Below, piece by piece: positions 1 through 8,933 of a stretch of 64,000 bases of DNA. Each line of letters begins with the position of its first letter. The stretch's first letter is position 1. The translations under genes and the position numbers were made by a program. The notes below the pieces were generated by a model. The model saw only the letters and a program-made list of their open reading frames with translations, made no database searches and was not told where the DNA came from. This stretch comes from Aliiruegeria haliotis (GTDB taxonomy: Bacteria > Pseudomonadota > Alphaproteobacteria > Rhodobacterales > Rhodobacteraceae), in assembly GCF_003003255.1 (NCBI RefSeq), contig NZ_PVTD01000001.1, forward strand, positions 1,149,122-1,213,121, in the 5' to 3' direction.

Positions 1-1066
1 TCCATACCATGTAGTCATCGGCGAGACTGAGCGGTCCGTCATATGTCTGCCGGATCCGGTCATAGACGGCAGTCGAGGTGTCGAAATCATTGAAGAAGTG
101 ATAGGCCACGGCCAGCCGGGGCTGGATCTCGCTCATCACCTTACCGAAGGCCTCCGGCGCCGTGTGGACCTGCGTTCCGACGAGCAGCGCCGATTCCGGG
201 CTGAACTTCATCTTGTTGACGAGGTCGGGCACGGCGATGAAGCATTCGTGGACGGCCAGATCTGCATCCTTTGCATATTCGATGAACCACTTGTTGGGAT
301 AAGTGTCAGAACTGAACACGAACTTCAGGTCGTTCCATTCAAGCGCATAGCTGACTGAACCGTCGATTGCATGGATCGCCGGAAAAGTGCGGATTGTGAC
401 CCCGTTTTCTTCGTAGATCACCTCGTTCTCAAGCTTGTAGTCGAACTCCGTGACCTCAAGGCGGTATCCGCGGAAATCCACGTTGCCTGCACGACCAGCC
501 ATGTCCCATGTCAACATCTGCATCATACCGTTGAGGGCGTGGGCGGTTCCAAGTTCGGGCGTTGCTCCACTCGGTCCCCATACCTTGAGCGGGACGTTCC
601 GGCCCATCAATGCGCCGCCAATGAAGAGGTCATGCAGCGAACCGAAATGGTCCGTGTGCAGGTGCCCGATGAACACCTTGTCGAGATAATTGTAGGGGAT
701 CTGCAAGGACGAGATCCGCTCCGCCGAGCCCGAACCAATATCGAACAGGAACTTGTCTCCGTTGCCAAGCTCGACGAGGAAGCAGGCCGCGGCCTGTGCG
801 GCGCGCGTCGTCGGCATGCCGGTGCCGCAGGCAATCACGCGCATCTCGTCGGGGGCAAGGTCTTCGGTGTTCGGATAATAGGTGTCCCGCTTGCGATCCC
901 GAACCATCGTCGGCGAGACCTCTTCCCCGGCTTCCTGTGCGTGGGCTGCGCCGACAAGTGCGGTGTCTGACCAGTCATCCGGAAGCGGGGCGCCAAGCCA
1001 CGTTCCAAACGCGATTCCAGCCAGGAAACTGGCCGTTCGCGTGAGCACTTTCTTTCGGTCTTTCAT
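1..1066 (-). CDS. Exported metallo-beta-lactamase-fold hydrolase (3' end outside window)
   Basis: Reading leftward from an ATG at 1066, with GGAGGA just upstream, the frame stays open to the window edge (at least 355 residues). The N-terminus has a basic start, a hydrophobic stretch (about residues 12-26) and a possible AHA|QE cleavage site near residue 43, so export to the periplasm is likely. The zinc motif GHLHTDH lies at residues 134-140 and places it in the metallo-beta-lactamase fold; an AIHAIDG segment and an SSDTYPN segment further on fit the second metal site. Full-length relatives are general hydrolases; some in this branch are annotated as GntH-like, which I cannot confirm. It is divergent from the TPR protein at 1365, so the two may share control. 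The substrate is unknown. Confidence 0.85.
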   Translation of the reverse strand, partial: MKDRKKVLTRTASFLAGIAFGTWLGAPLPDDWSDTALVGAAHAQEAGEEVSPTMVRDRKRDTYYPNTEDLAPDEMRVIACGTGMPTTRAAQAAACFLVELGNGDKFLFDIGSGSAERISSLQIPYNYLDKVFIGHLHTDHFGSLHDLFIGGALMGRNVPLKVWGPSGATPELGTAHALNGMMQMLTWDMAGRAGNVDFRGYRLEVTEFDYKLENEVIYEENGVTIRTFPAIHAIDGSVSYALEWNDLKFVFSSDTYPNKWFIEYAKDADLAVHECFIAVPDLVNKMKFSPESALLVGTQVHTAPEAFGKVMSEIQPRLAVAYHFFNDFDTSTAVYDRIRQTYDGPLSLADDYMVW

Positions 1067-1284
1067 CCTAGGGTCCTCCAGGGTTGAACTTTGCTTCCAT
1101 CCCTGACGGAGCGGGACGAAATGCCAGAGCCAGGTGCGTTGAACGGCCCAAGAACCCGCCGTCGCAGGAGTGTTCGGATAACGCGATCAATCCATTGCGG
1201 GCTCCGACCGTCCGCCGCTCCGCGACATGTGATTAGAACGGAACGAACAGGTTGAGTGTTGCGGCCGCAGAGGCGCCACGTAAC

Positions 1285-1313
1285 GGAGTCATCGTGACTC
1301 ACATGGTGACTCC
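1285..1313. promoter_or_regulatory. Nested inverted repeats between two divergent genes
   Basis: GAGTCA (1286-1291) and TGACTC (1295-1300) form a perfect inverted repeat around TCG. A second TGACTCC follows at 1307-1313 and can pair with GGAGTCA at 1285-1291. The array lies about 50 bases before the TPR gene and 220 bases before the divergent hydrolase gene. It is a plausible operator for a dimeric regulator, or a leader hairpin; the binding protein is unknown. Confidence 0.4.
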
Positions 1314-1364
1314 GGTGCGGAACACTGTGATAGTCGCCTGAAATAGCTGGAGAACAACGACGCG

Positions 1365-2714
1365 ATGACCGAGATCGGATCGCAGGCCGAATTGTCGCCG
1401 GAGGACCGGAAGGCGGCGCTTGAGAGCATCCTCGCATCGCCGGTGTTCGAAGGTGCCGGGCGCCTGCGTGACTTTCTGGTCTACATCGTGGACGAGGAGG
1501 CGGCGGGCAGAGGCGACGCCATTCGTGGCAAGACTATCGCTCAGGATGTCTATGGCCGCACCTCGGAGGATGGCCCGGACCCCGAGAACATCGTTCGTGT
1601 GGATGCGAGGCGCCTGCGGCAAATGCTGGAGCATTTCTATGCGACCGACGGCGCGGACGCGCCTGTGAAGCTGCATCTCGATACCGGCACTTACTGCCCG
1701 CGTTTTGAGGCTCTTCCGGAACCCGCAGCCAGACGGTGGAGTGGTCTGCGGACACGGTTTCCAGCCTATGTTGGCCTCTTCGTGCTGGGCACCTTGGTCG
1801 GTATTGGCATCAAATCGATCCTTCTGCCGGAACAGCCGGTCGAGCATGTGGCCAACTCGGAAGCATCGCTCGACCTCTCAACACAAGTTGCTGCCGACCG
1901 GAAGGTGGCCGAACGCACCGCGCTCATGGACAAATCACCCGCCTCACTTGAGGCAATCCACCTCGCCGAACAAGGCCGGCGGATGTTTTTCCCAATCTTC
2001 GATGCGCCGCGTCAGGAGTTGCTCTCCTTGGTGTTTGAACGGGTGATCGAACTCGATCCCGACTATTTCGGTGGCTATGCAGGGCTTGCGCATGCCCTCG
2101 CAACCCGCGCAATCCTATCCTCCGACGTGGACAACCGTGAAGCCCTCGTCGCTCAGGCAACGGCCTCAGCCCGCAAGGCCGTGCGCCTTGCCCCCACGCA
2201 AGCCTGGACGCAGTCCTCGCTCGCGTGGGTCACTTTCGCAGCGAAAGACTATGACGAGGCGATGCGTCTTGCGGAACTTTCGGCAAGGCTCGATCCCGAC
2301 AATGGACAGATCCTCGACATCCTGGGATCGGTTGCGCTGTTTGCCGGCAATTTCGAACGGGCCGTGGAAGCAGCAAATGGCGGCGAGGCGCGAGTTGGAG
2401 CCAATCAGCGCTTCGTCAATCGAAATATCTTCTCGGCAGCAAGCTTTCACCTGGGAAACTATCGCGATGCTTCCGAAGGTTTTGCGGCGGCAGCGGCCTC
2501 CGGAGACCCGCTCAGCGCGCCCTCCCTCGCCTATCAAGCGGCGGCATTCGCAGCACTCGGGCGCGAACAGGACGCGAAGCGAAAACTGACGGAGTTGGAA
2601 CGCGCGTGGCCAGATGCGCCGCTTGGTGCGATGTTGTACGGGATCCACCGCGACAAGGCAGATGCCGACGCCGTGTTGGACAGGTTGCGCGATTTGGGAT
2701 GGACCGATGGGTAG
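1365..2714 (+). CDS. Membrane-anchored TPR protein with N-terminal regulator-like domain
   Basis: A 449-residue protein in three parts. Residues about 10-115 form a compact domain (LRDFLVYIVDEEAAGRG, then IVRVDARRLRQMLEHFYA) of the kind found at the N-terminus of TPR or adenylate-cyclase-like signalling proteins. One membrane helix follows at about 134-154. Residues about 190-445 are helical repeats with TPR-like spacing. The predicted topology is a cytoplasmic N-domain and periplasmic TPR array. The start is the ATG at 1365; a purine-rich GGAGAACAA precedes it. It is divergent from the exported hydrolase. I infer a sensing or scaffolding role across the membrane; no enzymatic motif is visible. 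Confidence 0.75.
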   Translation: MTEIGSQAELSPEDRKAALESILASPVFEGAGRLRDFLVYIVDEEAAGRGDAIRGKTIAQDVYGRTSEDGPDPENIVRVDARRLRQMLEHFYATDGADAPVKLHLDTGTYCPRFEALPEPAARRWSGLRTRFPAYVGLFVLGTLVGIGIKSILLPEQPVEHVANSEASLDLSTQVAADRKVAERTALMDKSPASLEAIHLAEQGRRMFFPIFDAPRQELLSLVFERVIELDPDYFGGYAGLAHALATRAILSSDVDNREALVAQATASARKAVRLAPTQAWTQSSLAWVTFAAKDYDEAMRLAELSARLDPDNGQILDILGSVALFAGNFERAVEAANGGEARVGANQRFVNRNIFSAASFHLGNYRDASEGFAAAAASGDPLSAPSLAYQAAAFAALGREQDAKRKLTELERAWPDAPLGAMLYGIHRDKADADAVLDRLRDLGWTDG

Positions 2715-3483
2715 CGCGCAAACAATCCGTTGCTTCAGACGCCGTTTATTGCCGGAAGATTCGTTCTTTTCGTGCTACCAGGCCACCGCAAACGATCTTT
2801 TGCCGGTCAGGTTTGACACTTCACCCCATGCATTTGCCCATTTTCCATTCGTGGCAAAACCGCTTTGCGTCAAGAGCAGTCCATCGCGCTAGTAGAATTC
2901 ACGGCAGCTTGGTCCGCTAGTGAGACGTTTGTCGCGCCCGCTGCGAATGGGCGGTCTGGGCTCGAGCCATTTTGACCAAGTTCAACGACCGCTTACGGGA
3001 ATCTGTGCTGCAGCGCCACGACCAACTTGAGGACTTGGCGATCTGGTGGGCGCAAGTTTCGCTGCACGAGCAAAAGGCAGAAAGTCGCCAACTCGGCCGA
3101 TCGCTCGACATCGGCCACTGACCGCAATGCGCAGGGAACAGACGTCTCGCCGCTTTCTGGCAGCGGCCGCTTCGTCCCGCAACTGAGACACCCGACGCCG
3201 GTGCCGCGGACGACCGGTTTGGATTTGGGGCAATTCGCCCCGGTCAACGACCGGTTTGCGGGAAGAACTGTCATTCAGGCCGAACGCAGCGATTGACTGG
3301 AAAGTGCCCTCAGCGGACTCCGGCTTTCGGTCCAGTTCGCGCATGCAGCATCTTGCGGCGGCTCCTGGCGAACTGCGGCGCAGTGCCGGGACCGGACGTT
3401 CACGCCGTCCGCAGCGAAGATTGCAGGCAATACGACCGAGTTGCGGGGCGAAACGGACATTGCCAGTTTCGGCCTCCTCCACC
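2715..3483. other. 769-bp region without a confident gene
   Basis: Short frames on both strands overlap one another and show no recognisable protein. The segment TCAACGACCGCTTACGGGAA at 2982-3001 recurs in altered form at 3244-3264, and GGCCGCTT-type words recur. This looks like decayed or repeat-derived intergenic DNA rather than a gene. Confidence 0.6.
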
Positions 3484-4416
3484 TCACTTCGGATTCGCAG
3501 CAATACGCCGTTGCGGCCAAAGAACCTCGAAGAACACCGATCCCGACACGACGACGATCGCAGCAAGCTGCAACCACGTCGGACTGTCCCCCAGGAAGAC
3601 GATCGCCAGGCCGGCGGCAATCACCGGCTTAAGGAAAAACAGATAGGAGGCGCGCGTCATATCGGAAGCCGAGGCCAGCCCTCCAAGCCACAGCAATTGG
3701 GTAATCGTCGTATTCCATAACCCCAGGATAACTAGAGACCAGATTGCGACAGATGGCTTCTCCGCAAGCGAAATCGGGTTCACCCATTTCCCCCAGAAGA
3801 TGCCAACGCCGACCCACAGCCCAATGGCGCCAATGGAAATCGCGAGGGTTGTAATCCGCATTCCACCGTGCCGGACCATGAGGGGTTTGGCGAGAACCGA
3901 ATAGCCCGCAACGAGCGCCGCACAGAGTATCGCCATCAGAACGCCCCAGAGCGACGCGCCGCCAGCGGACAGAACGTCCAGATACCCGTCCGTGAGCAAT
4001 GCCGCGATGCCCACCACAGCCAGAACGCCTGTGATGATCTTGGCCGTGGAAATCGGCGTACGGTTAACCGCCAGATTGATCAGTCCGACGAAGATCGGGA
4101 TGGTCGTAACCAGTGTGGCCACCTGAATCACGCTCGCGAAATCCAGCGACCAGTGAAAGAGCAGATAGGCAAGTGAGACCCCAAGCAGAGACAGCGGTAT
4201 CAGCATCCGCCACTCCTCCCGAAGCGGTGTCGCAAGGTCGCGCGTGTCTTTGCGAGAGAGTGACCAAACGAGCAGCCCCGCGGCGCCTATGAGGTATCGC
4301 CAGACTGAAACTTCCGGACCGGCCACACCGGTTAGTTTCGCGAAGAATTCCGAGCTCGCATGCCCGCAAACCCCGACAAATACAGCAAGATAGGCCCAGC
4401 GGGCGGGGATATTCAT
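3484..4416 (-). CDS. DMT/EamA-family inner-membrane transporter
   Basis: 310 residues with about ten hydrophobic helices in two similar halves, the usual layout of EamA-family drug/metabolite exporters. Short basic loops and a charged C-terminal tail (WPQRRIAANPK) fit an inner-membrane protein. The substrate cannot be told from sequence. The ATG overlaps the TGA of the upstream hydrolase gene by four bases, so both are made from one transcript starting to the right of 5228. The overlap suggests coupled translation and possibly a shared substrate, for example hydrolysis followed by export of the product. Confidence 0.85.
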   Translation of the reverse strand: MNIPARWAYLAVFVGVCGHASSEFFAKLTGVAGPEVSVWRYLIGAAGLLVWSLSRKDTRDLATPLREEWRMLIPLSLLGVSLAYLLFHWSLDFASVIQVATLVTTIPIFVGLINLAVNRTPISTAKIITGVLAVVGIAALLTDGYLDVLSAGGASLWGVLMAILCAALVAGYSVLAKPLMVRHGGMRITTLAISIGAIGLWVGVGIFWGKWVNPISLAEKPSVAIWSLVILGLWNTTITQLLWLGGLASASDMTRASYLFFLKPVIAAGLAIVFLGDSPTWLQLAAIVVVSGSVFFEVLWPQRRIAANPK

Positions 4417-5228
4417 GGCTGCTCGATCTCCGCTGCAAACTTCGCGAGGCTTTCGGCAAGCTGCTCCGGTCGTTCAAGCGGCAACAGGTGACCGGCGTTG
4501 TCCCAGTCTTCGCGACGGGCGTCCGGCAGCAGAGAGAACAGACGATCGATAACCTCGGGGTCTCGGAACACTCTGTCATGCAATCCGGTAATCGAAAGCA
4601 CGGGGAGGTTCAGAGAAGACCAGTCGAAATCCCAGCGCGTGTCGACCGAATTTCGCATCAGATTCGCGTGGCCATGATCCCGATCCAACGGCGTGTAAGG
4701 TCCGCTCAGGTAGTTTTGCCGTATGCCAGAGGCAAAGTCCGGGTTGGTCAGAAGCGGCATCATCAGCCCCATGAACAAGCCGGCGCCACCGGTCGCCACG
4801 TAGTGCGGAAGCGCGTCGTTGATCCATGCAATGCGCGGGTTGATTTCCCGCAGAGTGTTGAGAAGGACAATGCCACTGGCAGCGGCACCTTTGGCGTATG
4901 CTTGCGATGCGTAGAGCCCGCCGATGGACAATCCTGTCAGGATCGGAGTGCGGGGGCTGATCTCGCGGAGAAGGCGGACCAGGTCGTCGACGATCAGAGA
5001 ATTCGTCAGTTCCGTTCCCTGAGCGAAGGGGGACTTGTCCTGCCCCCGATAGTTGTAGCTGAGCGTCCCGAAGCCGCGCTTGCGCAAGCTTGGCGCGACC
5101 GCTGCTTCCCAATGGTCCGTCGAGCCCGTCAGGGCATTCACAAACACGAAAGTCGGTGCGCCTTCGCGTGTTGGCAGCGTGTGAAGGAAGAAGATCGAGT
5201 TACTGGAATCGATATGTAGATCGGACAT
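4413..5228 (-). CDS. Alpha/beta-fold hydrolase
   Basis: 271 residues. The nucleophile elbow is GLSIGG with Ser101; Asp218 (GLHDRV) and His247 (NAGHLL) complete a plausible catalytic triad. An NALTG stretch at residues 31-35 could supply the oxyanion hole. No signal peptide, so cytoplasmic. It is the first gene of a two-gene operon with the DMT exporter (four-base overlap). The family covers esterases, lactonases and related enzymes; the substrate is not deducible. Confidence 0.85.
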   Translation of the reverse strand: MSDLHIDSSNSIFFLHTLPTREGAPTFVFVNALTGSTDHWEAAVAPSLRKRGFGTLSYNYRGQDKSPFAQGTELTNSLIVDDLVRLLREISPRTPILTGLSIGGLYASQAYAKGAAASGIVLLNTLREINPRIAWINDALPHYVATGGAGLFMGLMMPLLTNPDFASGIRQNYLSGPYTPLDRDHGHANLMRNSVDTRWDFDWSSLNLPVLSITGLHDRVFRDPEVIDRLFSLLPDARREDWDNAGHLLPLERPEQLAESLAKFAAEIEQP

Positions 5229-5580
5229 AAATCGCCCCCCAACGTCAGACAGACACCTTACAGCAAAACGCGGTTTCGGCCTAATTGCCCGCGTGCAAGG
5301 GACGCATAGCTCTCGAGCGACGTACCCCCCAAAAGGTCCGGAGTGGGCTTGAAGCCGCCTTGCGGAATCGCAGAGCTACCGGCTTGGACTGCGCTCCGAG
5401 AGCAGACTTTGGCGCAGTCCAGGCTATTCTAGGTCTTCAATCAGTTAGCCCGACCAACGGATCGTCTACGGTTGAAAGCGATGGCTCGTCGAACAGGCCC
5501 AAAGCGACGGCACCGAGCCCGGAACAAGCCCTTCAAAAAAGGTGTTCGGCCTTGGTTGCGGGCATGATAGTCACAACAAG
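5229..5580. other. 352-bp intergenic region with one inverted repeat
   Basis: No gene is supported. GGACTGCGC at 5386-5394 pairs with GCGCAGTCC at 5412-5420 across a 17-base loop; the structure has no T-run and its role is unknown. Promoters for the two divergent hydrolase genes must lie in this region. Confidence 0.5.
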
Positions 5581-6393
5581 ATGTCACACGACAAAACTTG
5601 CAGTCTCCCCTCTGGCGGGGCGCGTTTGTTCGTACGCCAGAGCGGCGCGGGTCATGCTCTGCTGTGCCTGCACGCAGGTGTCGCGGACCAGAGGATGTAC
5701 ACGGCGCAGCACGCCGAGCTTTCAGACATGGCTAGGGTCATTTCCTATGACCGAAGGGGGTTTGGGCTGACAACCACGCCGGACGAGCCGTTTGCCCAAA
5801 TTGATGACCTAGAGAAGGTGGTTGAGGCCTGCAGAATTGATGCGGCCGTGCTGATTGGTTGTTCCCAGGGTGGACGCATTGCAATCGACTTCGCGCTCAG
5901 ACACCCAGACTTCGTTACAGGGCTATTCCTCGTAGCGCCGGTGGTAAGCGGAATGCCCCAGCCGGACCTGCCGCCCGACCTGAAAAAGCTAGATGATGCC
6001 ATAGACCTGGCCTACGAAGTCGAGGACTTGGAACGGATCAACGAACTGGAAGTGAAGGCTTGGCTTGATGGCCCGAGGTCAGAAACCGGTCGCACCGGGA
6101 GGGCGGCCCGTGAGTTGTTCACCGAGATGAATGGCAAGGCGCTTGAACACTCGGAACTGACCTTGGAACGGAAGCCGGATAGCGCCTGGGATCGGGTACA
6201 GGAGATTACGGCGCCAGTCCGGCTGTACTGTGGCGACCTTGACTTCCCTTACATGCAGGACCTGGCTAGAGGCCTGGCCGACCGCCTCCCCAATTCCGAT
6301 TTCCGTTCCCTTTCCGGCATGGCCCATTTGCCGTTTCTGGAGAGTCCGGAAACGATGAATGCCGAGCTCAGGGACTTTCTGAGTTCACTGTAG
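5581..6393 (+). CDS. Alpha/beta-fold hydrolase
   Basis: 270 residues from the ATG at 5581; a GTG at 5542 would add 13 residues that look unlike the family. The triad is Ser95 in GCSQGG, an aspartate in CGDLDF and a histidine in GMAHLP. The HAG motif near residue 31 and YDRRGFG near 57-63 are typical of small-molecule hydrolases of the haloperoxidase/lactonase type. It stands alone, divergent from the hydrolase at 4413-5228, to which it is only distantly similar. Substrate unknown. Confidence 0.82.
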   Translation: MSHDKTCSLPSGGARLFVRQSGAGHALLCLHAGVADQRMYTAQHAELSDMARVISYDRRGFGLTTTPDEPFAQIDDLEKVVEACRIDAAVLIGCSQGGRIAIDFALRHPDFVTGLFLVAPVVSGMPQPDLPPDLKKLDDAIDLAYEVEDLERINELEVKAWLDGPRSETGRTGRAARELFTEMNGKALEHSELTLERKPDSAWDRVQEITAPVRLYCGDLDFPYMQDLARGLADRLPNSDFRSLSGMAHLPFLESPETMNAELRDFLSSL

Positions 6394-6886
6394 ATCAGAG
6401 TGCCGGATACGCCGCTTCCCGAGGGCGTGCTTTGTCCGCAACTCGGTCATAGACCGCCCGATCCTCGCTGCGCCTAAGACGAACGGCCGCTTTCTTGGCT
6501 GCAGCGCAGCTTGGCTCGCGGATCGGAGCGGGCGATCAGTTCGCTGCTGGAGCGAAGGAAGCGATTTCTATCAATCCGCCTTGGGGTCAACTCGGCCATC
6601 TGAGTCCAATTGTCGGATGACCGCAGTGTCGGCATACTACCAGTTCGAACAGTGCGCAGAAGCGGTAAATAAGGGCTCGGTGCCGTCGTTGCGTCCTCGA
6701 TCGTCGGGCAACCGCTTTCGACTGTCGAATGGCGGGGCGTCGGGCCACACTACTGAAAAGGATCGAGGAGCCGTATTCCGGTAACGGCTGCTTCCGGAAC
6801 CCCCTTCAAACTCTTCCCGCTGCACTGCGTCAGGCCGCTCTGAGCCCAATGTGCCGGGTGTTGCGCCACGATCTAGGGTCCGCTTC
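6394..6886. other. 493-bp region without a confident gene
   Basis: Only short overlapping frames with no recognisable product. It lies between the 3' ends of the hydrolase gene and the Crp/Fnr-type gene. I see no clear terminator with a T-run. Composition resembles the other decayed spacers of this window. Confidence 0.55.
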
Positions 6887-7462
6887 CTATCTATTTCGAT
6901 CGAAGGCACGCAAACGGCTCATTGTGACCGGCGTGACTCCCAAAAAGGAAGCAATCAACGAATGAGTGAAGATGTCTTCATATCCGGGGAATGATTGGCG
7001 AAACCAACTGAGCCGCTCAGCACCTCCAAGCGCCGCGAGGCACCATTCGCGTTCAGCCTTCTTGCTCAATGCGTCTTGAAGAACTGCATTGGCCCAATTT
7101 CGGATGGACTCGGATGAGAGCATCAGGCCTGAAAGCAGCTCACTGTCAATCCAAGCAAGCGTAGCATCAGTCGTTGCCGCAATGGACACGAGAGACACAC
7201 CATCCCGCGTTCGCGCGATATTTGGCGTGACAACACAGGGGCCCATGAAAAAGCCAACGCAGACTTCCCTGCCTTCCTGGTCACAAATGCTGCTGGCCAG
7301 GCATCCTTCCAAGAGAATGAACTCGTCTGTTTCGGGTTGCTCTTGTCGGGAGAGGTACGCCCCTTTGTGCAACCTCTTTGATCTCCAGCGAGACGCGAAT
7401 TCGTCTGCGAAGGCCATATCTGACAAGTCAGGTGACTGCTTGAGAAAGGTCCGTAAATCCAT
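6887..7462 (-). CDS. Crp/Fnr-family transcriptional regulator
   Basis: 191 residues from the ATG at 7462; a longer reading to 7567 would run across the divergent gene's leader and start, so I reject it. The N-terminal half is a cyclic-nucleotide-binding-type beta-barrel (KGAYLSRQEQPETDEFILLEGCLASSI), and the C-terminal half has a winged helix ending in SLIASFLGVTPVTMSRLR. There is no N-terminal cysteine cluster, so it is not an FNR-type iron-sulfur sensor. It is divergent from a small membrane protein at 7541 and probably controls it, since a palindrome lies between them. Confidence 0.85.
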   Translation of the reverse strand: MDLRTFLKQSPDLSDMAFADEFASRWRSKRLHKGAYLSRQEQPETDEFILLEGCLASSICDQEGREVCVGFFMGPCVVTPNIARTRDGVSLVSIAATTDATLAWIDSELLSGLMLSSESIRNWANAVLQDALSKKAEREWCLAALGGAERLSWFRQSFPGYEDIFTHSLIASFLGVTPVTMSRLRAFDRNR

Positions 7463-7473
7463 CTTGGCAAGCC

Positions 7474-7487
7474 TTATCAAATGATAA
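7474..7487. promoter_or_regulatory. Candidate operator TTATCA-AA-TGATAA
   Basis: A perfect 6-base inverted repeat with a two-base centre, 12 bases before the Crp/Fnr-type start and 54 bases before the divergent membrane-protein start. Half-sites of this size fit a Crp/Fnr-type dimer, but the spacing is shorter than in FNR boxes. Autoregulation is an inference. Confidence 0.4.
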
Positions 7488-7540
7488 TGCGGGTGTCTTC
7501 GTCTGGGGCCATGAGTGACACAGTTCAAGGAGGTTGCGAA

Positions 7541-8089
7541 ATGACGAACGGAATTCTGTCCCGGCACATCGGAGTTATCGCGATCGGCTGCGGGGTGATC
7601 GGTGCATCAATCTATCTGCTGATGATAAAAGTTACGCTCGCCCACATTGAGGCAGTCTCGGGGTACGTCCCGTTCGATATGCGTCCCATAGGCTATAGCC
7701 CTGCAGACGCCGCGACGCTTCTTGAGGCGCTTGGTGCCGAGGGGCGTGCGTACTATCTTAGCTACCAGATACTTCTGGATACGTTATATCCGGCCGCGCT
7801 CGCTTTGACGCTGATCGCCACACTTCTCTGGATCGGGCAACGGATATCAGGCAGCATGCTCGTCCGCTTCGGTATCGCCCTTTCCGCTAGCAGTGCTCTG
7901 TTCGATTACATCGAGAACCTTGGTATCGTTGCCATGATTTGGAGCTGGCCAAGTATTTCAGTTCCTCTGGTCAATGCCGCCAGCACAGCCACGATCGTCA
8001 AATCCGTCATCACAACGTTGGCTGTACTTGTCGTGCTTCTTTCTGGGATTATCCGGACGCGCCAGCCCAAAGCCGACCTTCGTCTATAG
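7541..8089 (+). CDS. Four-helix inner-membrane protein of unknown function
   Basis: 182 residues, starting at the ATG at 7541 behind a good AAGGAGG (7527-7533). Four hydrophobic helices are visible at about residues 8-28, 85-103, 110-130 and 150-172. Between the first two lies a soluble loop of about 50 residues (VPFDMRPIGYSPADAATLLEALG). No catalytic motif is seen. Divergence from the Crp/Fnr-type regulator suggests it is that regulator's target. I do not recognise a named family. Confidence 0.7.
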   Translation: MTNGILSRHIGVIAIGCGVIGASIYLLMIKVTLAHIEAVSGYVPFDMRPIGYSPADAATLLEALGAEGRAYYLSYQILLDTLYPAALALTLIATLLWIGQRISGSMLVRFGIALSASSALFDYIENLGIVAMIWSWPSISVPLVNAASTATIVKSVITTLAVLVVLLSGIIRTRQPKADLRL

Positions 8090-8660
8090 GCGCGCAACGG
8101 CGGCTTCGTCCGCATCCTCCCAGTTCGGTACCGGCGCAGCGAATGACAGCAACGGATTCCGCGGTTGATGGCGCCCGCGAATGACCGGTCCGGGGAAAAT
8201 CGCTGCGCTGGCAAAGTGGCACCGCCGCAGTCGCGAAAACTCGTCACAGATTTCAGCAATCACACTCGCTGCAGCTGTACGAGTCCGGGACGTCCCGCAT
8301 GAAAGACTTCTGCCGCTTCCGCGGCGAACGGCCGGAATGGGGTCCGGCCCGAATGGCCGAGTTCGATGCCGTCTTTGGGAAATCCTGCTGCTGTGCCGCG
8401 CCGATCATCGCGTCTCGGCCGCCGGTTGGAGGCATATCTCGCGCATCAGTATCGGGAGGCTCCGTTCGCATGCCCGACCTTGGTTCTAGCCCAGTGAAGG
8501 TCGGAGATCCGCCGAATTGGCATGATTCTGAGGTGTTATCGACTGCCCAAACCAAGGGTCTCGCCAAGCAGCATAGGGTATCTTTCTTGGTGCTGGTGAA
8601 ATCTCCGGGAGTTCGTGCTTGACGGCAGAAAATCAGTGAAATATTCACCACCAACACTGC
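8090..8660. other. 571-bp region without a confident gene
   Basis: Overlapping short frames only. It leads into the tRNA-Gly gene and must contain its promoter, but I see no clear -35/-10 pair. Nothing else recognised. Confidence 0.5.
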
Positions 8661-8734
8661 GCGGGCGTTGTGTAGTGGTAAGACCTTAGCCTTCCAAGCT
8701 AATGACGCGGGTTCGATTCCCGCCGCCCGCTCCA
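8661..8734 (+). tRNA. tRNA-Gly (anticodon TCC), CCA encoded
   Basis: The cloverleaf is complete. Acceptor arms GCGGGCG (8661-8667) and CGCCCGC (8724-8730) pair fully, followed by T and encoded CCA. The anticodon stem TTAGC/GCTAA encloses CTTCCAA with anticodon TCC at 8693-8695, which reads GGA/GGG. The T-arm contains GGTTCGATTCC. The D-stem has one G-G mismatch. The last 14 bases are repeated at 10004-10017, so the gene looks like an integration site. Confidence 0.97.
8721..8734 (+). repeat. Candidate attL: 3' end of tRNA-Gly
   Basis: CGCCGCCCGCTCCA, the last 14 bases of the tRNA gene, recurs exactly in the same orientation at 10004-10017. Bases on either side of the two copies differ, so the match is sharply bounded. 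Use of tRNA 3' ends as integration cores is typical for tyrosine integrases. Confidence 0.5.
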
Positions 8735-8797
8735 GTTTTCTCTTTAACTCATTGAAAATAACCAGTAAATTAATCGACCTGTCGCAAAATCGACTGT

Positions 8798-8820
8798 TTC
8801 CCGCAACGCTTCCCGCAACG
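8798..8820 (+). repeat. Tandem 11-base repeats near the tRNA end
   Basis: TTCCCGCAACG occurs at 8798-8808 and again at 8810-8820, one base apart. They lie 64 bases inside the candidate island. Short direct repeats beside a core site are where integrase arm-binding sites are expected; that role is inferred. Confidence 0.5.
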
Positions 8821-8933
8821 GCCTTTGACTCAATAGAGTGGACGTTTTTTGATCATACCCCGTGGTAGTGAGAACCCTTGCACGGGGATGCAGGCGCCCA
8901 AGGTGAAACGCGCAGAGTTCGTTGAGACTCGGA

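Noticed and set aside
6887..7567. Longer 226-residue form of the Crp/Fnr protein
   Set aside because: The extra N-terminus is Arg/His-rich, runs through the divergent gene's ribosome site and start, and does not resemble the family.
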